This document shows, piece by piece, positions 7,861 through 14,365 of a stretch of DNA of 19,749 nt (positions are counted from its first letter, which is position 1; each line of letters begins with the position of its first letter). The notes under the pieces are model-generated. The model did no database searches. It was not told the origin of the DNA and was given only the letters and a program-made list of their open reading frames with translations. The stretch comes from UBA6814 sp040753075. GTDB taxonomy: Bacteria > Desulfobacterota > Desulfovibrionia > Desulfovibrionales > Desulfovibrionaceae. The translations under genes and the position numbers were made by a program. Location: NCBI GenBank assembly GCA_040753075.1, contig JBFMHA010000072.1, positions 1 through 19,749 of the forward strand, written 5' to 3'.

Positions 7861-8712
7861 TCAGGCGGCGCGGACCGCCCGGCCGGGAAGCTGGCGGGCC
7901 AGGTGCAGGCGCACCGCGTCCAGGCTCACCGCGGCGTCGACGGCGTCCTGCTGCCGGTAGAAGCTGTAGTGGTGGGCCACGGCCCCGGCCTCCAGCCAGC
8001 CGCGCATCCCGCCCCGCTGCAGCAGGTGGTTGATGGTGAACTCGTCGTTGGCCGCGAGCGGGAAGATCAGGTTGGTGAGCAGCGGCCCGAACACGATGCA
8101 GTTGATGGACAGGCCGGGCACGGGCAGCCCCTCGGGGCGGCCGAAGTCCCGGAAGCCGTCCAGCAGGTCCTCCCGCAGCACCTTGTCCCAGACCCAGGCC
8201 CCGTACGCGCCGTTGGCGAAGATGGGGGTCTCGGCCACCTCCCCCGCGAACTCCCCGGCCCACCGGGCGCGCAGGTAGGCGTCCATGAAGAAGCGGCCCT
8301 GGTCGTTGTTGGGGATGAGGGGCGTGACCAGCAGGGTGTCGTCGTCCGCACGGCGGGCGAAGGACGAAAGCAGCCGGGGCAGCCAGCCCGGGGTCACGAA
8401 CACGTCCTCGTCCAGCTTTACCACCACGTCGTTCTTGTGCCGGGAGAGCACCTCGTTCCACATGGCCGACAGGCAGGGGTTGTAGCCCCGGGCCCGGGGC
8501 GCGCAGTGCAGCTCCGCCACCTGGCCGCGGGGCCGGCGGGCCTTGAAGTCCAGGATGACCTGGCGGTGTTCCGGGTCCGCCTCGTTGGCCAGGACGTAGA
8601 TGCGCGCGAACGCGTCCAGGTCGGTGAACCACTCCAGGCACTGCAGGCACAGGCTGAAGCAGTCCCGGCGGTGCGAGGTGAGGATCATGAGCACGGGCTT
8701 GGTCCCGGGCAT
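7861..8712 (-). CDS. GT-A-like glycosyltransferase family protein
   Basis: A 283-residue soluble protein. The N-terminus (PVLMILTSHRRDCFSLCLQCLEW) followed by an alternating strand-helix pattern and KLDEDVFVTPGW (D101-E102-D103, a DxD-like metal/nucleotide-sugar motif) is typical of GT-A fold glycosyltransferases. A later acidic/aromatic region (WVWDKVLREDLLDGF) and H247-H248 could complete the active site. No signal peptide or membrane segment is seen. The start is the ATG at 8712 with GGGAG six bases upstream. It lies 73 nt downstream of the zinc-ribbon gene on the same strand and may be co-transcribed. The sugar and acceptor cannot be told; a role in envelope or lipopolysaccharide glycans is only a guess. 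Its 3' end is part of the tandem duplication at 7743-7872. Confidence 0.75.
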   Translation of the reverse strand: MPGTKPVLMILTSHRRDCFSLCLQCLEWFTDLDAFARIYVLANEADPEHRQVILDFKARRPRGQVAELHCAPRARGYNPCLSAMWNEVLSRHKNDVVVKLDEDVFVTPGWLPRLLSSFARRADDDTLLVTPLIPNNDQGRFFMDAYLRARWAGEFAGEVAETPIFANGAYGAWVWDKVLREDLLDGFRDFGRPEGLPVPGLSINCIVFGPLLTNLIFPLAANDEFTINHLLQRGGMRGWLEAGAVAHHYSFYRQQDAVDAAVSLDAVRLHLARQLPGRAVRAA

Positions 8713-8785
8713 GGTCGGCTCCCGCTGGAAAGTTGACGGAAAAGGGGGTCCGACCCGATGGGAAGCAAGGACCGTGCCCTGAATG

Positions 8786-8980
8786 CTATGCCGGCCCGTT
8801 CCAGTGCCCGCAGTTCTCGCAGGCGAAGCCCTGGAACACGGGCTTGCCCTCCGCGTCCAGTTCGACCTCGATCTCGTTGGGGTGGCTGCAGTTCTCGCAG
8901 TAGACGCGGGCGACCTTGGCCGCCGGGTCGTAGTCGCACATCTCGCCGCGGATGGTCACGGTGGCGCTGTAGTCGGGCAT
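8786..8980 (-). CDS. Small zinc-ribbon protein of unknown function
   Basis: A 64-residue acidic protein with two CxxC knuckles in near-repeat context: YCENC (C28, C31) and ACENC (C54, C57), separated by 22 residues, plus C15. This is the pattern of a zinc ribbon of the rubredoxin-like fold group. The start is the ATG at 8980, with AGGGAGG seven bases before it. The gene is real judging from the strong ribosome site, the conserved paired motifs and a clean stop. I do not recognise a named family. It is followed after 73 nt by the glycosyltransferase gene and preceded by the rubredoxin relic. Confidence 0.75.
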   Translation of the reverse strand: MPDYSATVTIRGEMCDYDPAAKVARVYCENCSHPNEIEVELDAEGKPVFQGFACENCGHWNGPA

Positions 8981-9029
8981 GGGGAGCCTCCCTGGATGGC
9001 CGTCCCTGCGTCCTTGCGGCGACGCGAGG

Positions 9030-9181
9030 GGAGCGGGTTTGCCCTCTGCAATAGCATGTAGTCGCGGAAACGCCCAGGGGTGTTCCGGATCCGCCCGCCG
9101 CCTGGGGAATCTTTCCCTTGCGGTCCCCCGCGCCCGGGTCGTAGATGTAGCCGCAGTTCACGGTTTCCACGCGCCGGCCAT
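9030..9181 (-). pseudogene. Relic of a rubredoxin gene (frameshifted)
   Basis: On the minus strand an ATG at 9181 gives MAGAWK and then runs into a TGA. Dropping out of frame by one base at 9162-9163 gives VNCGYIYDPGAGDRKGKIP (about 9105-9161), an unmistakable rubredoxin N-terminal half. At the frameshift only two bases remain where the first cysteine codon of the CxxCGY knuckle is expected. The second half (PGTxFEDLP and the CPxCG knuckle) is not recognisable; a weak CYC at the expected distance may be its remnant. The rest of the 300-nt gap holds no other gene. Confidence 0.65.
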
Positions 9182-9280
9182 GCGGGCCGCCGCCGGCCCG
9201 GGCGGCAGGCGGTGCGCCAGACGAGCCTGGAGCCACACGCCAGGCCCGGGCCATCGTCCGGGCCGGACAAGGAGCGGACC

Positions 9281-10117
9281 ATGGAATTCCTGCGCATCGA
9301 CCGGGACCTCTGCACCGGCTGCGGGCAGTGCAGCCTGGCCTGTCCCCTGCGCCTCATCCTGCAGGAGGAGTCGGGTGCGGTCCCGGTTCCCCGCAAGGGC
9401 AAGGAGGAGGCCTGCATCGGCTGCGGCCACTGCATGTGCGCCTGCCCGGCCGAGGCCCTGGAGGCGGGCCGCCTGTCCGCCCGGGATTTCGTCCCGGTGC
9501 GGCGGGACCTGCGGGTGAGTCCGGAGCAGGCCGGCCAGTTCCTGCGCTCCCGGCGCTCGGTGCGCGCCTACCTGGACAAGCCCGCGCCCCGGGAGGATCT
9601 CCTGGCCGTGCTGGACGCGGCGCGCTGGGCGCCCTCGGGCCACCACAGCCAGCCCGTGCGCTGGACGCTCCTGGCCACCCGGGAGGCGGTGCTCCAGGCC
9701 GCGGCCCTCACCGCGGACTGGATGCGCGGCCGGGTGGAGGCCGGGGACCCGGCGGCCGCGGCCCTGCACCTGGACGGGGTGGTGCGGGCCTTCGCCAACG
9801 GCAAGGACCTCATCTGCCGCGGGGCGCCGGCCCTGGCCCTGGCCCTGGCTCCCCTGCCCGGCGGCCCCGCGCCCACGCCCCGGGAGGACGCGGTCATCGC
9901 CGTGGCCTACGCGGAGCTGGCCGCGCACGGCCTGGGCCTGGGCGCCTGCTGGGCGGGCTACGTGACCTTCGCCGCCGGGCGTCACGCGCCCCTGCGCGAG
10001 TACCTGGAGGCGCCCGAAGGCTACGCGGTCTACGGCGGCCTCATGCTCGGCCTCCCCGCCTTCCGCTACAGCGCCATCCCGCCCCGCAAGGCGCTGGAGG
10101 TGGCGGTGAAGGGGTAG
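9281..10117 (+). CDS. Ferredoxin-nitroreductase fusion (2x[4Fe-4S] plus FMN domain)
   Basis: A 278-residue cytoplasmic flavoprotein. Residues 1-62 are a bacterial-type ferredoxin with two complete cluster motifs: C11-C14-C17 with C21, and C45-C48-C51 with C55. Residues from about 86 form a nitroreductase-fold FMN domain: RRSVRAY (91-97, phosphate contact), ARWAPSGHHSQPVRW and the C-terminal GLGACWAGY and YGGLMLGLPAFRY. Electrons would pass from the clusters to FMN and on to an unknown substrate; such fusions are common in strict anaerobes. The start is the ATG at 9281 with GGAG at 9271-9274; the frame extends to 9080 without family similarity. A 7-bp hairpin (9243-9249 with 9258-9264) lies just before the ribosome site. 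The gene converges on the antitoxin gene with an 18-nt gap and no visible terminator. Confidence 0.92.
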   Translation: MEFLRIDRDLCTGCGQCSLACPLRLILQEESGAVPVPRKGKEEACIGCGHCMCACPAEALEAGRLSARDFVPVRRDLRVSPEQAGQFLRSRRSVRAYLDKPAPREDLLAVLDAARWAPSGHHSQPVRWTLLATREAVLQAAALTADWMRGRVEAGDPAAAALHLDGVVRAFANGKDLICRGAPALALALAPLPGGPAPTPREDAVIAVAYAELAAHGLGLGACWAGYVTFAAGRHAPLREYLEAPEGYAVYGGLMLGLPAFRYSAIPPRKALEVAVKG

Positions 10118-10135
10118 CGGGGGGAAGAGAGAATA

Positions 10136-11263
10136 TTACCCCTTTCCGCCTTGTCCTTGCGATTCGTCGTCACCCGGTAGAATCCACCGATAGCGGACCT
10201 TGAGTTGATTCCCAACGTTGTAGGGGATCACCTTCTCGTGCTGTAGCCTGCCGACCACGATGCCAGCAGATATGCCCGTGCGGGCGGCAAAGTCCCTGAT
10301 GTCGGCGAGACGGGTGCGTCCTGCAATGAAGATCTTAAGTTCCTTGGCGGGAATTAGGGTTTCCGCGGCAAAGGCGTTGGCCTCCTGTTCCTCGGGAGAG
10401 TCTCCATCGAAGCCGTTGATAAAGACCTTTTGCCGCGGATGGTCTAGGATGTGTTTAGCCTCGTGGAAAAAGGCGAACCAGAGATGGTCGTCGGTCTTGT
10501 GGCGTAAGCTTAGTTGGATGATTGGCCGCTTGCCAACCCAACGGGCTGCTCCGCTTACGTGGGTCCCGGCAACTTCTGGGAGGAAGACAACGGCGACGCC
10601 GCACGAACAACACAACTCGGTGAGTCTGGGCAGGAACTGGGCGGGCTCGGACATCCTGGTCAGTGCGCGTATCGCCGGAATGGTCTCCCGGAACTTCCCG
10701 GGGTCGTAGGCGGCACAGGCAAGGCGAGCAGCTTCGAGTTCTCCCTGGCGGAGCCATGCGGCCATCGCATGCACGTTTGGCGCGTATTTTTGTGAACGCC
10801 GAAACGCTACGGAGTACTGCTCCCTGCCCCATATCTCATCCCAGGCGTCAGGGCTGGCCACTCCGAAAAAACGGAGCAATTCTTTCGCAGTAGCCTCCTG
10901 GTTAAAGCATTTTCGAATCCATCCCCGCTTGATCATTTCCCGCATGGGGAACAGGCGAACCCACGGGGTCATGGTTTCCAACTCCAGGCTCTCCGCAGTG
11001 CGGGCTTTGTGCAGGCGGTATTGGCTTTCCAGCCCTGTCCAGAGGGATGCCGGTACGTCCAATACCCGTTCCAACGCCATGGCGGTCTGCTCGTGCAGAG
11101 GCGCTTTGCCGGCGATCAACTCGTTGACGAATTTCGGCGTACGGCCAATGCGCGCCGCAAGCTCAGCCTGGGACATCCCCAGAAATGCGATGGTTTCAGC
11201 CAGAGTGAACCCCGGCGGGAAAATCACATTCGGAGTGAATTCATTTCTTTTTGCGCTTCCCAT
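10136..11263 (-). CDS. higA: HigA-type antitoxin with XRE helix-turn-helix and ImmA/IrrE-like peptidase domain
   Basis: A 375-residue DNA-binding antitoxin. Residues about 20-75 are a HigA-like helix-turn-helix (MSQAELAARIGRTPKFVNELI). The C-terminal half (about 215-345) is an ImmA/IrrE-type zinc metallopeptidase domain with HEAKH at 267-271 and the downstream E-rich helix EEQEANAFAAE that normally supplies the third ligand. It is much longer than minimal HigA (about 100 residues); such protease-fused antitoxins are a known subtype. It should bind and neutralise the HigB toxin encoded just upstream, with which it overlaps by 23 bases, and repress the shared promoter. Base composition is close to half GC, clearly below the neighbours, and codons use more A/T, consistent with horizontal acquisition. 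Whether the peptidase is active cannot be told from sequence. Confidence 0.9.
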   Translation of the reverse strand: MGSAKRNEFTPNVIFPPGFTLAETIAFLGMSQAELAARIGRTPKFVNELIAGKAPLHEQTAMALERVLDVPASLWTGLESQYRLHKARTAESLELETMTPWVRLFPMREMIKRGWIRKCFNQEATAKELLRFFGVASPDAWDEIWGREQYSVAFRRSQKYAPNVHAMAAWLRQGELEAARLACAAYDPGKFRETIPAIRALTRMSEPAQFLPRLTELCCSCGVAVVFLPEVAGTHVSGAARWVGKRPIIQLSLRHKTDDHLWFAFFHEAKHILDHPRQKVFINGFDGDSPEEQEANAFAAETLIPAKELKIFIAGRTRLADIRDFAARTGISAGIVVGRLQHEKVIPYNVGNQLKVRYRWILPGDDESQGQGGKG

Positions 11264-11594
11264 GGTAGTCCTCGACCCGGAGTATTTTCACCGTGGTCAC
11301 TCGGGTCCAATCCAGGCCGCCATCCGGTGTTTCTGGCAGTGGATTGTCATCCGGCGCGAACACCAAGCGGAAAGGGTGAATGAGATCCGCCGCCAATTCG
11401 CCATCCCTGTCGCCCGTTAGAGAGTGGCACCTAGTTTGGGGCAACTTGGAAAAAACGAAAAGATTGGAGGAAACGAAGAGTTGCTGTTGACGGTTTATGA
11501 TGGCGTCGGCCATGGATTTGCCGAACTTTCTAACGAGCGCGCCATGATCGTTGAGCAGCTTCCGGTCCCGTTCGTTTTTATAGATGATATCCAT
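11241..11594 (-). CDS. higB: HigB-type toxin (RelE/ParE superfamily mRNA interferase)
   Basis: A 117-residue basic protein of the plasmid-maintenance killer type. It begins MDIIYKNERDRKLLNDHGA, contains the compact LTGDRDGELAADLIHPFRLVF core (strands around the conserved L-x-GDR), and ends VTTVKILRVEDYHGKRKKK, where the VxILxxxDYH segment is typical of this family. HigB proteins cleave mRNA at the ribosome. I chose the ATG at 11594; an in-frame TTG at 11612 would add six residues without family similarity. The ribosome site is weak for either. The toxin precedes its antitoxin, the reverse of most toxin-antitoxin operons but normal for hig loci, and overlaps it by 23 bases. Low GC marks it as part of the same islet. 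Confidence 0.85.
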   Translation of the reverse strand: MDIIYKNERDRKLLNDHGALVRKFGKSMADAIINRQQQLFVSSNLFVFSKLPQTRCHSLTGDRDGELAADLIHPFRLVFAPDDNPLPETPDGGLDWTRVTTVKILRVEDYHGKRKKK

Positions 11595-11612
11595 CCTGGC
11601 CACGCCTGTCAA
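11584..11612 (-). promoter_or_regulatory. Near-consensus sigma70 promoter inside the 5' end of higB
   Basis: On the minus strand TTGACA (11607-11612, perfect) is followed after exactly 17 nt by TATCAT (11584-11589, five of six). Transcription would start downstream of the higB start codon, so this promoter could supply higA without the toxin. A second, weaker candidate for the whole operon is an extended -10, TGCTATATC (11659-11667), without a good -35. Confidence 0.55.
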
Positions 11613-11617
11613 TGAAG

Positions 11618-11636
11618 ATTAACCAAAATGGTTAAT
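11618..11636. promoter_or_regulatory. Palindromic operator upstream of higBA
   Basis: ATTAACC and GGTTAAT are perfect 7-bp inverted arms around AAAAT. The site is immediately upstream of the -35 at 11607-11612 and downstream of the weaker upstream promoter candidate, exactly where HigA would be expected to autorepress. That HigA binds here is inferred from the family. Confidence 0.7.
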
Positions 11637-11719
11637 GGAAGAGTTGGTAGCGGCCTAAGATATAGCACGTCATATCGCGTGGGGCGCAAAAAAAGCCGTA
11701 TACCTTGAGGGGTTCCCCG

Positions 11720-14161
11720 CTACGCCTGCAGGTCCCTGATCTTGTCGTTGGCGTCGGCCACGCGCTCGGAGAGCAGGCCCACGATGAAGCGGTGGATGGC
11801 CGAGACCAGGTGGGGGTTCTTGGTCTGCAGCGCGTCGAGCACCGTCTTGGACAGGCGGTAGAGGGTGCAGTCCTCGGCGGCCACGATGGAGGCCGAGCGC
11901 GGGGCCGAGGTGTAGATGCCCATCTCGCCGAACACCGTGCCCGGCCCCATCTTCTTGAGCCGCAGCACCCGGTTGCCCTCCAGCTCCAGCTGCACGGTCA
12001 CCATGCCGTACTCGATGAAGTACATGGCGTCCGAGACGTCGCCCTGGCGGAACACCGGCTTGCCCTTCTCGACCTCCACCTTCTTCATGACCCGCATGAG
12101 CAGGGGGATGAGCCGGGGCTCCGGGAACACCGGGGCCAGGAGGTCGGGCAGTTCGCTCTTGCCCAGGCGCAGGACGTTCTCGGCCTCCAGGATGTGGTTC
12201 TCGCACCACTCCATGGCGTAGTCCAGGGACACGAAGCCGCGCGAGCCGCCCTCGGGGTCGTCCAGGAGGAGCCCGGCGTCGGCCAGCTGGCGGTCCAGCT
12301 CGAAGGGCACCCCGGAGAAGACCAGGGTGAACTCCTGCTCCCTGGCGGTCTGCTTGAGCCGGGCGAAGGCCATGGCCACCGAGGAGTCCAGGCCCGCGAT
12401 GTGGGAGAAGTCCAGGATGAGGTAGCGCAGGGGGAGCTTGCCCTCGGCCGCCTGGCGGGCGCGGATGAGGTTCAGCACCGCGCCGGTGGCGCCCAGGAAG
12501 ATGAAGCCCTGCAGGCGCATGATGTAGATCTGCCCGCCCTTGGCCTTGAGGGTGCGGAACTGGGACGGCGCGCGGTCCACGTTGGAGCGGAAGGCCGAGC
12601 CCGAGAGCACGTGCTTGACCACGCTCACGCTGCCGTAGCGGCCCACCAGCGTCATCATGGCCAGGGCCACGCCCACCGCCATGCCCAGGAGGAAGCCCAG
12701 GGTGACGGTGAGCAGGAAGACCAGGAAGAGCAGGGCGTAGTCCTCGCCCCGGGTGAAGGCGGTGCGGGTGTCCACCAGCCAGCGCACCAGGAGGGACAGG
12801 CCCATGAACGCCAGGAGCCCGGCGGGCACGAAGCGGGGGACCCAGGCCGCGGCCTCGCCGGCGAAGGGGATGGCCGCGGCGCAGATCACGGCCGCGGCGA
12901 CGCCGGCCAGCGGGCCGCCAGCGCCCAGGCCGCGCGCGCCCAGGGAGCGGTGCAGGGACAGGGCCCCGGGAAGGCCGCCCAGGGCCGCGGAGATGACGTT
13001 GCCCAGGCCGAGCACCTCCATCTCCCGGTCCAGGTCCACCTGCCGGCCGAGCACCAGCTCGAGCTCCGAGGCCTTGAGCATCTTGGCCGCGATGGTGAGC
13101 CCGGCCGCGGCCGCGACGTAGCCCGAGTGGTCCAGGATGACGTCCAGGCGAACCGAGGCGAGGAAGTCCAGGCTGTACAGCTCCCAGTAGGCGTCCAGGG
13201 GCAGGACCGGGTAGAGCCAGCCGGCCAGGGCGGCCTGTTCGGGGCTCGTGCCCTGCCAGTACAGGATGCCGTGGGTCGCGGCCGTGGCGGCCAGGAGCAG
13301 GCCGGCCAGGAGCAGGAGGTTGGTGCTCCGGCGCATGGCCGCGAAGAGGACCAGGCCCAGGGCCAGGGCCGGAAGCCATTCCAGGCAGGGGGCCAGGTCG
13401 GTGAGCTGGCGGGTCAGGCCGTCCAGGCAGGGGGCGCCGCCCACGCACAGGGAGTAGGCTCCGGCCAGGAGATGGAAGCCCAGGCCGGCCATGACGCCGC
13501 CCACGGCCTGGAAGGGGATGAAGCGGACGGCGGCGCCCGCGCCCACGGCGCCCGCGCCCACCAGCCCCAGGCCCACGAACAGGGCGGTGAGGACCAGGCC
13601 GGCGGTGACCGTGGCGAACACCGTGCTCGCGGTCATGCCCGCCATGTCTTGCGCCATGGAGCTGGTCATGAGGAAGAGCACGGCCATGGTCAGGGCCTCG
13701 GGACCGGCCATGGCGAAGCCCAGTTCGCTGCGCAGGGCGCTGGCCGCGCCCACGGCCACGGCGCAGAACAGGGCCATGGTCAGGCCGTGGGTCAGGTACA
13801 CCGGGAGCTGGCCCGGGGAGAACACCAGGCTGGCCGCGGTGAGGCTGAACACGTAGGCCAGGACGCCCCCGGCCAGGCCGGCCAGGAGGTTCCGGGGCAG
13901 GCTGCCGGCCAGCAGGTTGGGCCGGGGCCGGGGCGGCGGGGTCTCCGCGGCCAGGGAGAGGTCCGGGGCCGGCGCGCCGGGCTTGGGCGCGGGTGCGGGC
14001 TGGGCGGGGGGCTCGGGGATCACGTCGTCGAGCGCGAGGTCCTGGGCGTCGGGCTCCACGCTGGCCACCTTGTCGCAGCCGGGGCAGCGCACCTTGCGGC
14101 CCAGGAACTTGTCCGGGACCTTCTTGGAGAAGCCGCACGCCTCGCACCGCAGAACCGCCAC
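11720..14161 (-). CDS. SulP-family anion transporter with N-terminal zinc ribbon, STAS and cyclic-nucleotide-binding domains
   Basis: An 813-residue inner-membrane protein. In order: a zinc ribbon with C6, C9, C26 and C29 (MJ0042-like LRCEACGFSKKVPDKF); a Pro/Ala linker to about 80; a SulP transporter domain with many helices (about 82-505), including the VDLDREMEVLGLGN motif; a STAS domain (about 543-650, LILDFSHIAGLDSS); and a CRP-like cyclic-nucleotide-binding domain (about 695-785) with E746, R755 and S756 at the phosphate-binding cassette. I chose the GTG at 14161: GGGGAGG lies 5 nt upstream (14167-14173) and it starts directly at the ribbon; the ATG at 14266 adds 35 unconserved residues and has no good ribosome site. 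SulP proteins carry sulfate, bicarbonate or dicarboxylates; the substrate is not evident, though sulfate would suit this type of organism. Transport is probably gated by cAMP, cGMP or a cyclic dinucleotide. Confidence 0.88.
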   Translation of the reverse strand: MAVLRCEACGFSKKVPDKFLGRKVRCPGCDKVASVEPDAQDLALDDVIPEPPAQPAPAPKPGAPAPDLSLAAETPPPRPRPNLLAGSLPRNLLAGLAGGVLAYVFSLTAASLVFSPGQLPVYLTHGLTMALFCAVAVGAASALRSELGFAMAGPEALTMAVLFLMTSSMAQDMAGMTASTVFATVTAGLVLTALFVGLGLVGAGAVGAGAAVRFIPFQAVGGVMAGLGFHLLAGAYSLCVGGAPCLDGLTRQLTDLAPCLEWLPALALGLVLFAAMRRSTNLLLLAGLLLAATAATHGILYWQGTSPEQAALAGWLYPVLPLDAYWELYSLDFLASVRLDVILDHSGYVAAAAGLTIAAKMLKASELELVLGRQVDLDREMEVLGLGNVISAALGGLPGALSLHRSLGARGLGAGGPLAGVAAAVICAAAIPFAGEAAAWVPRFVPAGLLAFMGLSLLVRWLVDTRTAFTRGEDYALLFLVFLLTVTLGFLLGMAVGVALAMMTLVGRYGSVSVVKHVLSGSAFRSNVDRAPSQFRTLKAKGGQIYIMRLQGFIFLGATGAVLNLIRARQAAEGKLPLRYLILDFSHIAGLDSSVAMAFARLKQTAREQEFTLVFSGVPFELDRQLADAGLLLDDPEGGSRGFVSLDYAMEWCENHILEAENVLRLGKSELPDLLAPVFPEPRLIPLLMRVMKKVEVEKGKPVFRQGDVSDAMYFIEYGMVTVQLELEGNRVLRLKKMGPGTVFGEMGIYTSAPRSASIVAAEDCTLYRLSKTVLDALQTKNPHLVSAIHRFIVGLLSERVADANDKIRDLQA

Positions 14162-14317
14162 CGCGTCCTCCCCGGCAGAGTGTGGGAGGCGGAAAGCCGC
14201 CCCCGGGCGCCCCGCAGGAAGCGGAGCCGGGCGCGTCTGCGCCCGCGAGGTCAGGAAAACCCCCATTCCCCGGCCGGGAAACGAAAGCCGCCGCCTGGCG
14301 CTTTCCGCCCCGGCTTG

Positions 14318-14333
14318 AGAACCACCCGGTTCT
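14318..14333. promoter_or_regulatory. Inverted repeat at the predicted SulP promoter
   Basis: AGAACC and GGTTCT form a perfect 6-bp inverted repeat around ACCC. On the minus strand it touches the last base of the predicted -10 and covers the expected transcription start, a usual place for a repressor. It could also be a small hairpin after the kinase stop codon, but no U-run follows. Confidence 0.35.
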
Positions 14334-14361
14334 AGATAGCCCGCAATGCCCGCCAGGGCAA
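14333..14361 (-). promoter_or_regulatory. Putative promoter of the SulP gene
   Basis: TTGCCC (14356-14361) and TATCTA (14333-14338) on the minus strand are separated by 17 nt. The match is moderate. It lies at the stop codon of the upstream kinase gene and would let the transporter be expressed separately across the 204-nt gap. Confidence 0.3.
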
Positions 14362-14365
14362 GGGG

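Larger units (their letters stand above)
7743..7872. repeat. Two 65-bp tandem direct repeats carrying a gene end and a terminator
   Basis: Unit 1 (7743-7807) and unit 2 (7808-7872) are near-identical; they differ by a few substitutions and single-base indels. Each holds a CG-rich block, an A6-C-loop-G-T6 hairpin, GAAAGAA, and CCTGCCGCGCTCAGG. Unit 2 contains the stop codon (TCA on the plus strand, 7861-7863) and last codons of the minus-strand glycosyltransferase; unit 1 contains a copy of the same codons (ending ARAA-stop), so it looks like a leftover duplicate of that gene's 3' end. Confidence 0.9.

Noticed and set aside
7743..7872. Possible short CRISPR or repeat array
   Set aside because: Only two adjacent units without spacers; the repeated segment is a gene end plus a terminator.
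10913..10924. T-loop-like TTCGAATCC suggesting a tRNA
   Set aside because: It lies within the antitoxin coding sequence and no acceptor, D or anticodon stem can be built around it.
14162..14266. 35-residue N-terminal extension of the SulP protein from the ATG at 14266
   Set aside because: No good ribosome site and no conserved content, while a GTG at 14161 has GGGGAGG at ideal spacing and begins right at the zinc ribbon.
11705..14335. Plus-strand open frame of 876 codons opposite the SulP gene
   Set aside because: Its product is a low-complexity Gln/His/Gly-rich string, the usual mirror of a GC-rich gene; the minus-strand frame has clear transporter, STAS and nucleotide-binding motifs.
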